The notes beneath the pieces were generated by a model. It made no database searches and was not told where the DNA came from. It saw nothing but the letters and a program-made list of their open reading frames with translations. 64,000 nucleotides of DNA from Selaginella moellendorffii. Taxonomy: Eukaryota; Streptophyta; Lycopodiopsida; Selaginellales; Selaginellaceae. The stretch spans positions 5,614,304-5,678,303 of the forward strand of contig NW_003314262.1 of the NCBI RefSeq assembly GCF_000143415.4. Direction: 5' to 3'. This document shows, one piece after another, positions 45,541-57,300 of this stretch. Every line of letters begins with the position of its first letter. Position 1 is the stretch's first letter. A program made the position numbers and the translations under genes.

Positions 45541-46643
45541 AAATATTTATGAAAGGGTTAGGAGATTATGCTGTGAATAGGGACTATGGTGGTATGTGTT
45601 AATAAGACTTATTAAGGGGTGAATGCCCTCTAAACTTACCAAAGTAAAGTCTTTACTATAGAATAAAAAAATACCCTAAGTACAGAAATTCTAAAGATTA
45701 TAGTAAATATTATAGAATATTAGTTATATTTTAAGTAGATGAAACTAGTTTTGAAAAATAGATGTAAGAACACTAAAGTATAAGGTTTTAAATTTGGATT
45801 TTCCAAAAGGTCATTTAGCCTAGTACTACTTAAACCCAAAGACGTTTAACCCAAATATACTAAAGCCATTAATTAATTGAAAAAAAGAGTACATTTTTAT
45901 TCATAAACCTTTTTCTTCTATAGTTAAACCTATAAGATCATTTCTTAAGTGATTCTCTTTGTTTAAGTCTTGCCAAAACAATAATAATCATTTCTTATGC
46001 CAATTATCAATTAGTATTGCACTGGTTGCTTACACAAAAATGATAGAGTTGGATATGGATAAATCTAAAGTAGAAAGCTTTTTAAAAAATTTTATTATAT
46101 GATATGTGAAATTTAGTGCCTAATTTGGTATAGAATAAAGGAGAGGATAATTATGTCCTCAAGGAAGAAAAACTCAAGGAGAGGATTGGGAAGTAGATTG
46201 CATATAATAATAATGTGCATGCTAATGTGTCAAATGCACCTATGAAACTGGTATAAGCAGCCAAATAGTAAGGATCTATGGGGTAATCCTTAAACCAAAT
46301 GTGAAGTTTTCTAATCACCTATCAAAATTTAATAAGTACTAAAGATCAAAATGAGGACTTATAGAGGTTTTGAACAAGACTCCTTAAATTATATAAAGGT
46401 GTAATTAAATGATTAAAGTATAATAGAAAATTTAGCCGCTTACAAAGAACACCATTACAATGTTCATGACACTTTTTAATTTCTATATAAATTTCCAATT
46501 AACTTTAGCTAAATATATTTATGGAACTTTACAATAATAAATATAAAGCTATTTAAAAAATAACTTTAAATAATTTCTATATAAAAATAAGTATAAAGTT
46601 ATTATACACTTATACATAAGTGTGAATATAGAAAATATAGTTA
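45541..46643. other. AT-rich spacer with R2 copy
   Basis: No gene was recognised. An R2 repeat in minus orientation lies at about 45795-45985. Near 46320-46440 a short B-LTR-end-like motif (gacttatagaggttttgaac, then atgattaaagtataatag) marks another old LTR scrap. Confidence 0.5.
45795..45985 (-). repeat. Dispersed repeat R2, copy 5
   Basis: Contains cttaaacccaaagacgttta, then acccaaatatactaaagcc and ttattcataaacctttttct, collinear with the copy at 1815-2000 in the same orientation. Confidence 0.6.
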
Positions 46644-46817
46644 TGTGAGGGCCAAGTGTACGGCTACGATGCCGTATACTAATATTAGCGTAGTGGATTT
46701 TGGTAGCCGTCGGATTGGTTTCAATCCGGACCACTTGCTCCTGTATATAAGCTAGGGTTTTTGGGTTAATTGGGATGCACATTTCTGTAGTCCCTTTCCA
46801 TATTCCATGCACTCACA
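46644..46817 (+). repeat. Element F 5' LTR
   Basis: 174 bases with a TATA-like ctgtatataagc near the 3' end. Partner LTR at 62334-62507. Confidence 0.95.
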
Positions 46818-47050
46818 TTGGTGGAGGTGAGGGGCACCTTTGATTGTCCCTGGGGAGTGCTTGGATTTGGGATTTCGGTTTAGATCTAGCTTTTGCATTG
46901 TCTAGATCTAGCTTTTTCCATTTCCTTTCTTTTGTTCTTTCCTTTCAGGATTTTGGTTTAGATCTAGCTTTTTGCATTGTCTAGATCTACCATTTCTTTC
47001 TAGCTTTTTGTCATTTCTCTTCTTTTGCTCTTTCTTTCTCATTCATTTTC

Positions 47051-47983
47051 ATGGCCGATCCGCAATCTCTTCCTTTGACTCTAGAGCAGCAGTTGGTTCA
47101 ATTGCTTGATGCTATGCGCCTGCAATTGAACAACCAAACTCAGTTGATGGCGGCATTCACGGCATATGGTACAACTCCTCCTGCTTTTGGTGCCAATCCT
47201 CGCGTTCGGCCGGAGTTCTTTCATGGGAATCCTGGGGATGATGTGTACCATTGGTTCGATCACTTCACGGTGATTGCCACATATCATTCTTGGGATGATG
47301 CTCGGCATTTGCGTGAGTTCCCCACATGTCTTCAAGGGACGACATTGCAGTGGTACAATGGATTCAGCGCAGCTACTTGTGGCGATTGGAGTGTTCTTCC
47401 GGACGTCTTCAAACGCGCCTTCGGACACGCCGACAATTGTGATGATGCCTTCCAACAATTGCATCGTCTTCGCCAAGGGCCATCTGAGTCGGTGATGCAA
47501 TTTGGCGTTCGTTTCCGAAGTCTTTTGCTTCGTGCGGAGCCAAATATGTTGGAGCGGATCAAGCTAGGAATGCTGTGGCCAGCACTTCGTCAAGATCTTG
47601 TCGGACTTGTGCATGCACTTGCTCCTGCCACTCTTGACGATGCTCTTCGCTTGGCACAACGTTATGAGACGTCGCCTCTTCCACTTCTTGCTACACGTCC
47701 TTCAGCTCCACTTCCTATGAGTGATGGTCCTGTTCCCATGGAGGTTGATGCTGCTGCTACTCGAGTCCAAGGACAAGGGCGAGGACGTGGTCGTGGCCGT
47801 GACATTCGTTGCTGGGCGTGTGATGAAGTTGGTCATACTTATCGGCGTTGTCGGCGCTTTCCGGATTGGCGACCTCCATTTCCTGGGTGGAGACCTTGGC
47901 GTCAGCAACGTCCCGTTGGTGCTGCTGCGGTGGAAGGTTTGGATACCGAGGTGCATTCGGGAAACGAGGAGTTGCGCGAGTAA
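47051..47983 (+). CDS. Element F Gag
   Basis: 310 residues from an ATG 233 bases after the LTR. It contains F-H-G-N-P-G-D-D-V-Y-H-W-F and L-Q-G-T-T-L-Q-W-Y-N, typical of Ty3 capsid, and a C-terminal zinc knuckle C-W-A-C-D-E-V-G-H-T-Y-R-R-C (about residues 255-268) after an R-G-R-G-R-G-R-G-R-D basic tract that would bind RNA. It is intact in this copy. Its end overlaps the pol frame by about 136 bases, with pol in the -1 frame, so Gag-Pol would need a -1 ribosomal frameshift. Confidence 0.9.
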   Translation: MADPQSLPLTLEQQLVQLLDAMRLQLNNQTQLMAAFTAYGTTPPAFGANPRVRPEFFHGNPGDDVYHWFDHFTVIATYHSWDDARHLREFPTCLQGTTLQWYNGFSAATCGDWSVLPDVFKRAFGHADNCDDAFQQLHRLRQGPSESVMQFGVRFRSLLLRAEPNMLERIKLGMLWPALRQDLVGLVHALAPATLDDALRLAQRYETSPLPLLATRPSAPLPMSDGPVPMEVDAAATRVQGQGRGRGRGRDIRCWACDEVGHTYRRCRRFPDWRPPFPGWRPWRQQRPVGAAAVEGLDTEVHSGNEELRE

Positions 47984-50764
47984 TGGAGGGACCTTGCGCG
48001 AATAAGTTAGTGACCCCTCCATCTTTCTTTCGGGAGTATCATCAAGGGGTTCACTCGGCACCGGTTCATCCAGTGTTTACTTTCCAAGCTCGTTTTTATA
48101 ACAAGAGGTCTCCTATTCTTCTCTCCGTGTTGGTTGATACAGGTTCGAGTTTATCTTCTATTGCTCGACCTGTTGCCACACGTTGTCGTCTACACTTGCG
48201 TCGTGCGGCGGATCCAGTTCTCATTCTTTATGGCAACGGCCGTACACATGCATGTGCACGAGATGAGGCGGACCTGGTTGTGCGTGTGGGCGATCTCGAG
48301 CTTGAGTTGCAGTCGTTGCGGGTGGTGCCGAGTCAAGCTTTTGACCTCATTCTTGGTATGGATTGGTTGCAGCACAATCATGCCAAGTGTGACTTTGAGG
48401 CTTTTCCCCCTTGTCTCATACTTCCTTATGTTTCATCCATTCCTCTCACTTCTGTACCTCTTCGTCCCTCTACTTCTACCTCTGCTTCCATTACTTTTGT
48501 TCCCCCATTATTTCCTCTTGTGTTTCCATCTTGTTCTGCTCTTCCCTTTTCCGATCCCTCCGATGATCTTTGTGTTGCAGCTGTTGATCAGCTCATGAAG
48601 GAGTATTCTGATCTCTTTGAATTTGACCTATCGTCTGGGGCCAAGATTGCCACACGTCATCCCATTCCAACCGGGTATGCTCGTCCAATCAAGGTTCCTG
48701 TTCGTCGTCGGTCACCCAAGGAGATCAAGATTTTACGTGCAAACGTTAAGGAGATGTTGGAGAAGGGTGTTATTCGGAAGTCGCGGAGTCCTTGGGCATG
48801 TGAACCTCATCTTGTGACGAAGCCTGATGGGAGTATTCGTTTCTGCATCGACTATCGTCCGTTAAATGAAGTGACGATCCCGGACGTGTACCCTCTTCCT
48901 CACACTGCTGATCTCTTGGATCGTCTGGGGCGAAGTCGTTGGTTCACCAAGCTAGATCTTGCTTCTGGGTATTGGCAAGTACCGATGGCTGAAGACGATA
49001 TTCCTAAGACTGCTTTTCGTACACCATTTGGTTTGTACGAGTTTTTGGTGATGCCGTTTGGTTTGAACAATGCTCCAGCAACTTTTCAGCGAATGATGGA
49101 CGAGGTTCTTTGCGATATGCCAGAGGTGACGGCTGACTTCATTGATGATGTCTTGATCCACTCGGAGGGGACGTGGGAGGAGCATGTTCGTGATGTTTGT
49201 AAAGTGTTGGATCGGCTACGCGACGTTGGTTTAAAGCTGAAGCGGTCGAAGTGCGTGTTTGGGTCCAAGGACACAACTTATCTTGGGTACCGTATTTCTC
49301 GTGAGGGTTTGCAAGTTGATCCTGACAAACTTGTGGCTGTTCTAAAGTTCCCTACTCCGAAGTGTGTGAATGATGTGCAGCGCTTTTTGGGTAAGGTGCA
49401 GTATCTCGGTCGTTTTGTGGATCATCTTTCCGATCGCACTTTACCATTGCGAGCGTTGCTGAAGTCATCAACGTCATCTTTCATCTGGTCTCCCGATTGT
49501 GAGCGGGCGTTCGTGAATCTCAAAGAGCTATTGACGACTCCTCCGGTTTTGGCATATCCTGACTACACTCGACCTTTTATTTTGCGCGTGGATGCTTCTG
49601 ACATTGGTCTTGGAGGTGTGTTGATGCAAGAGAGCTCGAGTGTGCCTGGTCAGCGCCATCCCATTGCATACATAAACCGTACATTACAACCAGCGGAGAT
49701 GAACTACTCCACGACGGAGAAGGAGTGTTTAGCAGCAGTCTGGGGTTTCGAGAAACTTCATGCCTATCTACATGGTTCTCGGACGTTACTTGAAGGTGAC
49801 CATGCTGCTGTTACTTCATTATTGAAGCGGAAGAACCTGGTTGGTCGTACGGCTCGATGGGCTTTGAAGCTTCAGATATATGATTTCGATGTTGTTCATC
49901 ACCCAGGGAGTTCTATGGCTGATGCTGATGCCCTTTCTCGAGCTCCTCTTCCTTCTCCACTCACTTCTCATGTTTCTGATGAACCTGTTGTTCCAGCATC
50001 TGTGGATTTTCTAGATGAGGATTCTGTGCCGTCGGCGGTTGCTGTCCTTGACGTTCAGTGTCCACAGGGCGTAGAGCAAGATCTACCTTCTCTGGATGAG
50101 GTTCGCGAGGCTCAAAAGATTGAGCCGTGGATTCGAAGGCTTCGAGATGGGTTTGAGAATCCTGCATCACTTGCTGATGACTTGCCTTTTCGGCATTTAC
50201 ATTCTCAATATCGCCTTGAAGATGGCCTTCTTTATTTTGTGGGGACGGATCCTGATGCTCATTTACAGCTGGTGGTGCCTTCGTTGTTTATTCCGCGGTT
50301 TCTCCATGCCTACCATGATTCTCCTATTCTAGGTGGGCATATGGGACACCGTCGTGTCACCGAGAAGTTGCGCAGATCTTTCTATTGGCCAGAGATGTGA
50401 CGTGATATTATCCGGTATGTGCGTAGCTGCGTTTGGTGCCAAGCTCGTAATACTCCCCCTTGTGCTGCGGAAGGACGGTTGGAGTCAATTGCAGTTTCTC
50501 GTCCGTTTGAGTTGGTGGCGTTTGATCTTATGGGACCTTTTCCGCGATCGACTGCTGGCAATGAGTATGTTATTATTGCTTCTGACTACTTGACTCGTTG
50601 GGTGGAAGTTGGTGCTCTTGCTAGTGCCTCTGCAACTGCTGTTGGATACTTCCTCCTCAATCGGGTGGTGTTCCAGCATTCTTGTCCAGAACGGATTCTT
50701 TCGGATAATGGTCCTGCATTTATGGCTGAGGTTTTTCATGTTTTGACATCTCGGTTGGGGATAC
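47848..50764 (+). pseudogene. Element F Pol (protease, RT, RNase H, start of integrase)
   Basis: The open frame runs to TGA at 50398-50400 and continues in the same frame afterwards. The protease motif is L-V-D-T-G-S-S. RT has F-C-I-D-Y-R-P-L-N-E-V-T and the catalytic F-I-D-D-V-L-I-H. RNase H begins V-D-A-S-D-I-G-L-G-G-V-L. The integrase zinc domain is H-M-G-H-R-R-V...C-V-W-C, with the TGA just after Y-W-P-E-M where arginine is usual (CGA to TGA would explain it). The integrase core D-L-M-G-P-F-P-R-S then follows, with D-N-G-P-A-F. It is split at 50764 by the insertion of complex G and resumes at 61619. Confidence 0.9.
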
Positions 50765-51184
50765 TGAAAACTCCTGGATTCTCTGGACTGGGAGGAAAAC
50801 GTCCACACGAGATCTTCCTAGGAGATTCAAATCTAATCTAGTCCCTAAATCTAAAAAAAACACTACAAAATGAATGCACTTACCTGCTTGTGCCGAGCCA
50901 AGTTGAGTCTGTGAACAAGTGCTTGAAGGTGCTAGTCCCACGCCTTTGATCCCTTGAAGGCGGTGGGTAAGTAAGACATTGCTGTGAAGAGCTGAAGAGA
51001 TAGGCAGAAAGACGATGTATTGCAATGTATTTTGTATTAGGGATAAGTCTAAAAACATTCTAAGTCCTACTTTTATAGTCGCTACTTCTCACGTCAAGGT
51101 TAGGAATACAGTCCTAACCTTGAACCTCTCAAGTTTACTTTCCTAAGCTTGAATCCTCGAGCTTGTCTTTTTCTCCCTTTTCCA
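50765..51184 (-). repeat. Complex G LTR 1 (left, 3')
   Basis: 420 bases. It differs slightly from the other two, for example TGAAAACTCCTGGATT against TGAAAACACCTGGAAT at its plus-strand left end. Confidence 0.92.
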
Positions 51185-51218
51185 CTCTCCCACGACTGCC
51201 TTGTGCTGCGTCCCGCAG

Positions 51219-52163
51219 TCACTGCTCCATTGCTGCATCGTGGGTAGCTGCTCCCTCATGCGGTTCCTCCTCCTCTTCCTCCTCGTCATAAGTCTGAGCT
51301 GCTTCCTCGAGTGCGCGAATTCTTTCTTTTGCTGCGAGCAGCTCCTTGTTGAGCCTTGCATTTTCCTGCTCGTACTGCTGCGCAAGATCAAAAGATTCCT
51401 TACATGATTTCGGAGTCGGGATTCCATGACTGCGAATGCTCTTGATGGCGGCGTTCAGCTGCTTGAATCCATCCTCAAGCTTGGAAAGGCACTGCTCCAT
51501 CAGCTTGATGAACGTCTTTTCGTAGAAACTTTCGATGCCTTCGCGAGTGTACACAGCAAGCTTTGAGTCGTGATACTGCTGCAGGAAGTTGTGGGGGAGC
51601 TTGTTGCCATGACTGCTGCGATCCTGCTCCTCACGACCTCGTTTCTCCGGTGTGTAACGGCGTGGAGGGCGGTTGTGGAGATGTCGCTCTGCTCCATCCT
51701 GCTGTCCACGGGTGTCCATCTCGTCAGCTTCGTCGTTTGGTGAGAGCCCGTGACTTGCTTTGTCGAAACCCTTGTCGTTGTCCTTGGCCGTTGCGGTTAT
51801 CACAACCGTTTCGGGCTCAAGGTTACAGTCCTGTGTTGCTGACTCAAGACTGCAAACTTGAGCTGCCGGGAGCTGCTTCGGATCAACTTTGTCAATTTGA
51901 GTGCTTTCGTCTTGATTGTGTATCTCTGGCGCTGGAATTTCCTGCGTGTGATCCTCTGGGTTTCCTTCGACATGGAGTGGTTCCTCCTGTGTGTTCTCAC
52001 GCTCCACAAGTCCCTACTCCTTTGGAGTTTCCTTCTGGAATTCTCCTTGTTCGTCCTGAACTTCCATACGTTTTTCCTGCACCTCCTCCTGGTCGTCCGC
52101 ATCTTCTACTTGATTTTCCTGCGCCTCTTCTTGTTCGTCTTGCTCCTCATCCTCTTTTTCCTG
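51219..52163 (-). pseudogene. Complex G partial interior: Glu-rich coiled-coil part of accessory protein
   Basis: The frame starts directly at the edge of LTR 2 (52163) with a Gln/Glu-rich repeat (Q-E-K-E-D-E-E-Q-D-E-Q-E-E-A-Q-E-N-Q), meets a TAG near 52015, then stays open for 262 codons to the stop at 51219. The C-terminal third is a likely coiled coil (Y-E-Q-E-N-A-R-L-N-K-E-L-L-A-A-K-E-R-I-R). It ends E-E-E-E-E-E-E-P-H-E-G-A-A-T-H-D-A-A-M-E-Q, and that tail also ends the accessory frame next to LTR 2. It looks like the C-terminal half of the accessory gene, with everything upstream deleted. Confidence 0.55.
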
Positions 52164-52581
52164 TGAAAACACTTGGAATCTCTGGACTGGGAGGAAACGT
52201 CCACACGAGATTTTCCTAGGAGTTTCAAATCTAATCTAGTCCCTAAATCTATAACTACACTACAAGAAGAATGCACTTACCTGCTTGTGCCGAGCCAAGT
52301 TGAGACTGTGAACAAGTGCTTGAAGGTGCTAGTCCCACGCCTTTGATCCCTTGAAGGCGGTGGGTAAGTAAGACATAGCTGTGAAGAGCTGAAGAGATAG
52401 GCAGAAAGACGATGTATTGCAATGTATTTTGTATTAGGGATAAGTCTAAAAACATTCTAAGTCCTACTTTTATAGTCGCTACTTCTCACGTCAAGGTTAG
52501 GAATACAGTCCTAACCTTGAACCTCTCAAGTTTACTTTCCTAAGCTTGAATCCTCGAGCTTGTCTTTTTCTCCCTTTTCCA
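52164..52581 (-). repeat. Complex G LTR 2 (middle)
   Basis: 418 bases, nearly identical to LTR 3. Its downstream (minus-strand) side joins coding sequence directly, without a primer site, so an interior deletion has removed it. Confidence 0.92.
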
Positions 52582-52615
52582 CTCTCCCACGACTGCTTTG
52601 TGCTGCGTCCCGCAG

Positions 52616-52803
52616 TCACTGCTCCATTGCTGCATCGTGGGTAGCTGCTCCCTCATGTGGCTCCTCCTCCTCTTCCTCCTCTTCATAAGTCTGAGCTGCT
52701 TCCTCAAAGTCTTGTGATCTGAATTTGACCAGCTTCTTCCCGAGATCAGTTGCACAAATGCCTCTTCTCGAAACTTCAAACATCCGACTTGAAACAGCCA
52801 CAA
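52616..52803 (-). pseudogene. Complex G accessory gene tail, internally deleted
   Basis: A short frame whose last residues (A-A-Q-T-Y-E-E-E-E-E-E-E-E-P-H-E-G-A-A-T) match the tail of the 51219-52163 frame. The coiled-coil middle found there is absent here. Together the two copies hold complementary parts of one accessory gene. Confidence 0.5.
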
Positions 52804-52856
52804 CTTCTCCTGGACAGCTTTCAGTTTTGCTGCTTTACTACTTACTTCCTCTACTC

Positions 52857-53780
52857 CTACAGAGCTACAAAGGATGAAACCAGCTTGCCTCTGTCATTGT
52901 TGACTGACAAAGCCTCAATATACGGGAACAACGTTGTTGTAATTTTCTTCTTACTCTCCAGCGCATTGTAAACCTGTGAGAGTTCCCTATGGAACTTGGT
53001 GTAAACGTATGCTCCCAAATCGACCTGGACTCCATTGTTCAGGTCCTCGTAGATGAAGGCAACATTCTTGCTCACTGATGTCGCCGTGCGTCGGAATTCC
53101 AATGTCGCGAGAAGGAACTTAAAAATCCCTCGGAATTTTTCCTTCACGTTGGAGAGCTGCAAAGACGCTGCTGTCTTGTAATTTGCTGCACGCTTCATGA
53201 TCTCCGAATCAATGGCTCTGTCTCGCGGAGCTGTCACTCGTTTTCCCCTGTTTGGTAGCTGAAGAGCTTTGGCGAAGTCTTCTTCTTCAATCGTGATTTT
53301 TCCCCGCGCAAAATCGATAATCTTCCTCTCGATTCCCTGCTGGTCGGTGCTTGTCAAAGCTGTCATCAAAACCGAAAAGCCATAGAGTTGATGCTTTCGC
53401 AGCCATGCATCAAGAGTCTCATCGCGAGACCATACCGGATTGCCCACTTGGAAAACCGTGCATACCTTGTTCTCCTCGTCGGAGAGTTCTATCGGTTCTT
53501 CCTCCTCCCGTGGACGGCATGAAGCCCTTGACCCAACTCTAGTCCTCATTGAAACGGCGCTTTCACCAGACCCAGAATCCCTACAGTCTTGATCACTGTT
53601 TGCCCCTTGTGGGCTCCCTTTTTCCTGATCCCGGAACTCTTTTCTTCTCACAGCCGCCAAGATTAGGGTTAGGTCCCATTCTTGTTGAGACAAATTTTCT
53701 CTAAGTGCGTGCATGCATTGGTATGTGTTTTTGTTGATTTCTCTGAACGTTTTCTCTTGAAATTTCTGGCTTTCCACCAT
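52857..53780 (-). CDS. Complex G accessory ORF after integrase, function unknown
   Basis: ATG at 53780, 307 residues to the stop at 52857. It lies just after the integrase end (53799) and in the same direction. The first part is charged and disordered-looking, with an acidic E-E-E-P-I-E-L-S-D-E-E patch. Residues about 105-300 read as a folded domain (W-S-R-D-E-T-L-D-A-W-L-R-K-H, then F-A-R-G-K-I-T-I-E-E-E-D-F-A-K-A-L-Q-L-P). The last part loosely resembles the plant transposon-associated domain found in extra frames of Athila/Tat elements. That resemblance is from memory of the pattern and is unproven. Its natural C-terminus is probably the coiled-coil part now seen at 51219-52163. Confidence 0.55.
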   Translation of the reverse strand: MVESQKFQEKTFREINKNTYQCMHALRENLSQQEWDLTLILAAVRRKEFRDQEKGSPQGANSDQDCRDSGSGESAVSMRTRVGSRASCRPREEEEPIELSDEENKVCTVFQVGNPVWSRDETLDAWLRKHQLYGFSVLMTALTSTDQQGIERKIIDFARGKITIEEEDFAKALQLPNRGKRVTAPRDRAIDSEIMKRAANYKTAASLQLSNVKEKFRGIFKFLLATLEFRRTATSVSKNVAFIYEDLNNGVQVDLGAYVYTKFHRELSQVYNALESKKKITTTLFPYIEALSVNNDRGKLVSSFVAL

Positions 53781-53798
53781 AGTGTGGAGCACTTGTGG

Positions 53799-54364
53799 TT
53801 ACTTGTAAATCTTCAATTTGTTCAAGTTAACTACTTGCAATTCTTCATCATCTAAAGTTGCAAGTTTTGTTGTTCCTGGGTTTTGCATACTCGTAATCTT
53901 GAATGGTCCTTCCCATTGATGAACGAGTTTTCCTCCAAGTTTATCCACATTGCCACGATACCATAATACAAGATCTCCTACTTTGTAATGTGCTTTGTTT
54001 TTCTTGACTTGTTTGCGATCGTGATAAGCTTTTCTTCTAGCTTGTATTGCTTCAATTGTCCATATTGCACTTAGTCTTTCTTCATCAAGTTTCTCAAGCA
54101 TCGCGAGTCTTTTCTTGATCGATTCTTCTTGATTAATTTCAAGTTCAATGGCCATTCTCAAGGATGGTACTGTGTACTCTAGTGGTGTTAACGCTTCAAG
54201 GCCATAAGCAAGCTTAAAAGGTGTAGAATTTGTTGAAACTTTGTAGGCTGTTCTATAAGCCCAAAGAGCATCGTAAATCCTTTCATCCCAATCCTTAAGG
54301 TTTGTCTTGACGATTTTCTTGAGTATGTTTTTAAGCGTTTTGTTTGTTGATTCTGCTTGTCCAT
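53799..54364 (-). pseudogene. Complex G integrase C-terminal part, out of frame
   Basis: It reads N-G-Q-A-E-S-T-N-K-T-L, then W-A-Y-R-T-A-Y, S-T-P-F-K-L-A-Y-G, and V-G-D-L-V-L-W-Y-R-G with the G-P-F motif of the integrase C-terminus. It is in another frame from the main pol. About 10 bases are missing just before it, at the usual H-P-Q motif near 54370, so this copy's integrase is broken. Confidence 0.8.
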
Positions 54365-57300
54365 TTAATATGGTGTTGACTTCTTATGGTTGATGATAAA
54401 TTCTTTAACGAGAATGTCGATGGTCTCATTCAGAAAATGTGTTCCTCGATCTGTAACAATTTCTCGTGGTAATCCATATCGTGTTATAATTGTTTCATAG
54501 AGAAACTTGGCTGTATTTTTCGCTGTGGCTTTCTTTAGTGGAAGAGCTTCCGCCCATTTTGTCATATAGTCGGTAGCAACCAAAATGTATTGATTTCCTT
54601 TGCTACTTTTTGCTATAGGTCCAACAAAATCAAGTCCCCAACGCTGGAAGGGTTCCAATGCTGTTGTTGGATTGAGTTCCTGAGTTTGTTTCCTCGGTGG
54701 AAACTTCGTTCTTTGACATATATCACATTCTTGACAATGCTGAGTGGCATCTTTCCAGAGTGTCGGCCACCATAATCCAGCTTGTAACACTTTCCTGGCC
54801 GTAATTTCTTCTGCAAAATGACCTCCCGATCTTCCTACATGAGCTTCATCGAGTAGATCCTTAATCTCTTCTTGTGATTCTATGCATCTTCTCAAAATGT
54901 TGTCATGTCCAAGCTTATATAGTTTGCCTCCCACGACTGAATATCGTCGTGTCCTCAAGACGAATTGTTTCCTTTGATCGTTTGTGAAGTAGTGATTTGG
55001 GATCTTGGTTGTCGTCAAGAATTTGTAAATATCCTGGAGCATTCCTTGAGTTGTGACCTTAAAAAGGTGTGAATCAGGTAAGTCATCGTTGGGTTTTGTG
55101 ACTTGTTCTCCCGTGATAAGTCGACTAAGATGATCAGCTTGCGTATGTTGTTTGCCTGGCTTGTGAATAATCTCAAAGTTGAATTCTTGAAGTAAAAGAA
55201 ACCATCGTGCAATTCTTCCAGTGAGTATTGTCTTGTTGAGTAAGTGTAAGAGTGCTTGGTGATCAACCATGATCTTGACTTTGTTTGAAAGGAGGTAATG
55301 TCGAAATTTGGTGAGTGCATAGACCATTCCTAATGCCTCTTTTTCCGTGGTTGTATAGTTCATCTCTGGTGGGGAGAGTCTGCGGCTTGCGTAGTATATG
55401 GGATGGTCTCTATTATCAGTTTTTCTCTGGCAAAGTATAGCTCCAAGTGCATAATCAGATGCATCTACTTGTACAATGAATTCCTGTGTCCAGTCGGGTT
55501 GAACCAGTATGGGGGCTTTTGTAAGCTTATCCTTAAGTGTGTCAAAAGCTAGTTGGCAATCTTGTGTCCATGCGTAAACTTGAGATTTCTTAAGTAGCTC
55601 CGTGAGCGGTTTAGCAATCGTTGCATAGTCTTGAATAAAACGTCTATGGTAACCCATTTTTCCGAGAAATCTTCTCAAACTCGTTAAATCCATGGGTGGA
55701 GTCATTTTGACAATGACCTCTGTTTTTGCTTTGTCAATGAGAATTCCGTCTTTACAAACGACATGGCCAAGGAGTATTCCTGATTTGACAAAGAAAATAC
55801 ACTTTTCTGGATTAAGTGCAACTTGGTTTTGTCGACATTTAATGAAACACTTTTCTAAGTGTTCAAGATGTTTTTCTTTTGCTCCAAAAACGCTGAAGTC
55901 ATCCATGAAGACGCGCATAAAATCAGTCAAGTATTCCTGAAATGTGTCGGTAATTATCCTTTGAAAAGTAAATGGTGCATTCGTTAATCCGAATGGCATT
56001 CTGGAGTATGCATATGCGCCCCATGGACTTATGAAGGCAGTCTTGTATTGATCTTCTGGTGCTATGTGAACTTGATTATATCCTGAAAACCCGTCGAGGA
56101 ATGAGTACATCTCATGTCCTGCAACTGCATCGAGTATCTCATCTGAGAATGGTATAGGAAAAGAGTCTTTTTCCGTCACATCGTTCAACTTTTTGTAATT
56201 GACACAAATTCGCAATTTGCCATTCTTTTTCGGGACGATAACCAATGGTGACAACCATTGTGCATTCTTGATGGGGTAAATGAATCCAGCATCTTGTAGT
56301 TTGTTGAGTTCTGTTTTGACTTTATCAGCGAAGTTTGGATTCATGCGATAAGCTGTTTGCTTAATTGGTCGAGTTCCTGGTAGTAACTCTATGCGATGTG
56401 TACATAGTTCAGGGGGTATTCCCTTGAGATCTTTGTATGACCATGCGAAAACGTCCTTGTAGGTGATGAGTAATTGTTGAGCTTTTATCTTGAAGTTTTG
56501 GTCAAGATTTGCAGCGATAAGTATATTGTGTGGATCTTCTTGAAGTCCGAGATTGAGTTCTTCAGTTTCTTCATTGAGGTTAATTCGGAGTGTAAAGTCG
56601 TTATTTTGAGATTGTAGGACTGGATTATCATCAATCTGAATGTTGTATTCTTTAGATTGTAATTGTTCAGGCTTGAGAGTTGGCTTCTCGTTTTGTTGTT
56701 TGATCTTTAATCTTTGTTGATTTTGAGCATGTAGCTTTGTAGAATAGAGTGGTTGGTCCATCGAGTTTAAGTTGTGGTGCTGGTCTTGAGCCACTACTGG
56801 TAGTACATGGTGTAAATCGATTTCTTGAAAAGCTCGTAGCTCTGGGTAAGCTTCAAGGAGTTTGGCTTCTTCAAGGTCGTCCAAGCCTTCTTGCCAATTG
56901 TATTCTTGGGCTTGAATTGGTTGAAATCTTTTCGGAATTTTCCTGGTTGTAGTTGTAGCTATTTTCGTTTGTCCTTTGTCTGATTGTATACAAATTTCAT
57001 GGTCCATCCAATATTGAGCATAAACTGCTTTGTTTAGCCATGGTCTTCCAAGCAAGAGTTCGTAAGAGGATTCTTCAATTGGCATTTTTAATACCATGAA
57101 GTTGATCTTGAACTTGTGTCCTTTGATTCCAATGGTGATATCTCTTATTATGCCAGCTGGTCTTACAACATGTTGGTCTGCCATGCGGACATTGAAGGGA
57201 GCAGGTTGTATGGGTCCAAGTCCCATTGCTTTACATATACCATGCTCGATTATATTCACACCCGAGCCTCCATCGAGTATTGCTCCAGTGATTTGATTCT

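Noticed and set aside
48134-48598. 154-residue plus-strand frame overlapping element F pol
   Set aside because: Out-of-frame shadow of the protease to RT linker; leucine/phenylalanine-rich because of the T-rich codons.
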